From: an uncultured Spongiibacteraceae bacterium
GTDB lineage: Bacteria > Pseudomonadota > Gammaproteobacteria > Pseudomonadales > Dasaniaceae
Length of the DNA: 5,948 nucleotides
Direction of reading: 5' to 3'
Assembly: GCA_937969395.1 (NCBI GenBank)
Contig: CALBVI010000090.1
Span: forward strand, 1-5,948
The position numbers were made by a program, and so were the translations under genes. How positions within the stretch are numbered: the first letter of the stretch is position 1; each line of letters begins with the position of its first letter. Below, in pieces: positions 5,440-5,948 of the stretch. Below the pieces are notes generated by a model. It worked only from the letters and a program-made list of their open reading frames with translations. It had not been told where the DNA came from and did no database searches.

Positions 5440-5948
5440 ATGAGCATTTTAAAGTCAAGCAACGACCACAGTACTGCTAATAGCGGCGGCAACGGTAATA
5501 ACGTTGTTAATATCTTCTCCAAACACACACCTCAGCATTTATTAGATCAAAAATTTGTCCGCCTCTCGCCTGAATTTGATGGCCTGTGTATTCTTTACTC
5601 AAACAAACACTGCATTGGCGAAAAGCTCTATACTATGAAAATACTTTGCTGGGGCATTAAGGCCTGCGGCGAAGTTGTCGCTATTGTTGCATGGATGAAT
5701 AAAGCCATCCCCTGCACTGAACTAACCGATGAAGAACATGGTTTTTTTGAAGGTTACTACGACGCTAAATCGCAAGATATTTTTTATGATCCACCCCCAC
5801 ATAAACTAGTAGAGTTAGAAGCCGCTCAGCGCTATAACAACTCTGACAATAGCAGCTGCAATGATAACGAATTAGATTTCGTTCAAGAGATCCCTGACAG
5901 TATTGGCACCCATGCGATGATTTACGAAGCAGATAAAAGTGTCATGGT
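5440..5948 (+). CDS. Hypothetical protein, function not recognised (5' part; 3' end beyond window)
   Basis: The frame is open from ATG at 5440 to the right edge, giving 169 visible residues. The Shine-Dalgarno AAGGGGA lies about 6 nt before the ATG, a strong site that supports both the start and the reality of the gene. Residues 6-24 are rich in Asn, Ser and Gly and look disordered. An apparently folded part follows from about residue 36, with KFVRLSPEFDGL (38-49), a hydrophobic stretch MKILCWGIKACGEVVAIVAW (66-85) that is broken by charged and polar residues and is probably a beta-sheet core rather than a membrane span, HGFFEGYYD (100-108), FYDPPPHKLVELEAA (115-129) and FVQEIPDSIGTHAMIYE (147-163). 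Between the last two, residues 133-143 form another Asn/Ser-rich insert. Six cysteines are visible (50, 58, 70, 76, 92, 140), without a clear metal-binding spacing. There is no signal peptide. The ordered blocks separated by low-complexity inserts suggest a conserved cytoplasmic protein, but I know no function for it. Confidence 0.85.
   Translation, partial: MSILKSSNDHSTANSGGNGNNVVNIFSKHTPQHLLDQKFVRLSPEFDGLCILYSNKHCIGEKLYTMKILCWGIKACGEVVAIVAWMNKAIPCTELTDEEHGFFEGYYDAKSQDIFYDPPPHKLVELEAAQRYNNSDNSSCNDNELDFVQEIPDSIGTHAMIYEADKSVM

Noticed and set aside
1..5948. A defence system, prophage, transposon or integron hidden in the window
   Set aside because: The exonuclease could suggest one, but it is of the housekeeping Pol I type and is surrounded by core metabolic genes. 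There are no transposases, integrases, terminal repeats, CRISPR-like spaced repeats or changes in codon use.

Overview
The window looks like ordinary chromosomal DNA of a gammaproteobacterium. The strongest taxonomic marker is EpmC (YfcM), the elongation factor P hydroxylase, which is essentially a gammaproteobacterial enzyme. PdxB (the DXP-dependent pyridoxal phosphate route) agrees with this. Codon and base usage is moderately AT-rich and uniform across the genes. A marine Cellvibrionales-like or Alteromonadales-like host would fit, but that narrower placement is only an impression.

Layout: positions 1-4940 hold six genes, all on the minus strand, so they are read from right to left. The order of transcription is a gamma-glutamylcyclotransferase-like protein (4940-4437), EpmC (4444-3875, overlapping the previous gene by 8 nt), a free-standing DNA polymerase I-type 5'-3' exonuclease/flap endonuclease (3824-2913), erythronate-4-phosphate dehydrogenase PdxB (2850-1708), an AcoX/COG3199-type ATP-NAD kinase homologue (1640-498), and the N-terminal part of an RlmI/RlmK-like SAM-dependent methyltransferase (410 to beyond the left edge). 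The gaps are 50, 62, 67 and 87 nt. The last gap holds a 9-bp inverted repeat that may be a terminator or attenuator. A plausible sigma70 promoter lies just upstream of the first gene.

Positions 4941-5439 form a 499-nt divergent intergenic region with no credible gene. It holds a 13-bp tandem repeat, two abutting perfect palindromes with CTAG cores, a spaced inverted repeat and a pair of direct repeats near the minus-strand promoter. It is the most structured non-coding part of the window. From 5440 a plus-strand gene with a good ribosome binding site runs off the right edge; it encodes a soluble, cysteine-containing protein that I cannot assign to a function.

The minus-strand genes are not one pathway. 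They are housekeeping functions: translation-factor modification (EpmC), probable RNA methylation, DNA repair or Okazaki-fragment processing (exonuclease), cofactor synthesis (PdxB, NAD kinase homologue) and gamma-glutamyl peptide turnover. I see no mobile element, CRISPR array, toxin-antitoxin pair, defence cassette or RNA gene. No clearly novel system is evident; the points most worth a second look are the repeat-rich divergent region and the unassigned plus-strand gene.
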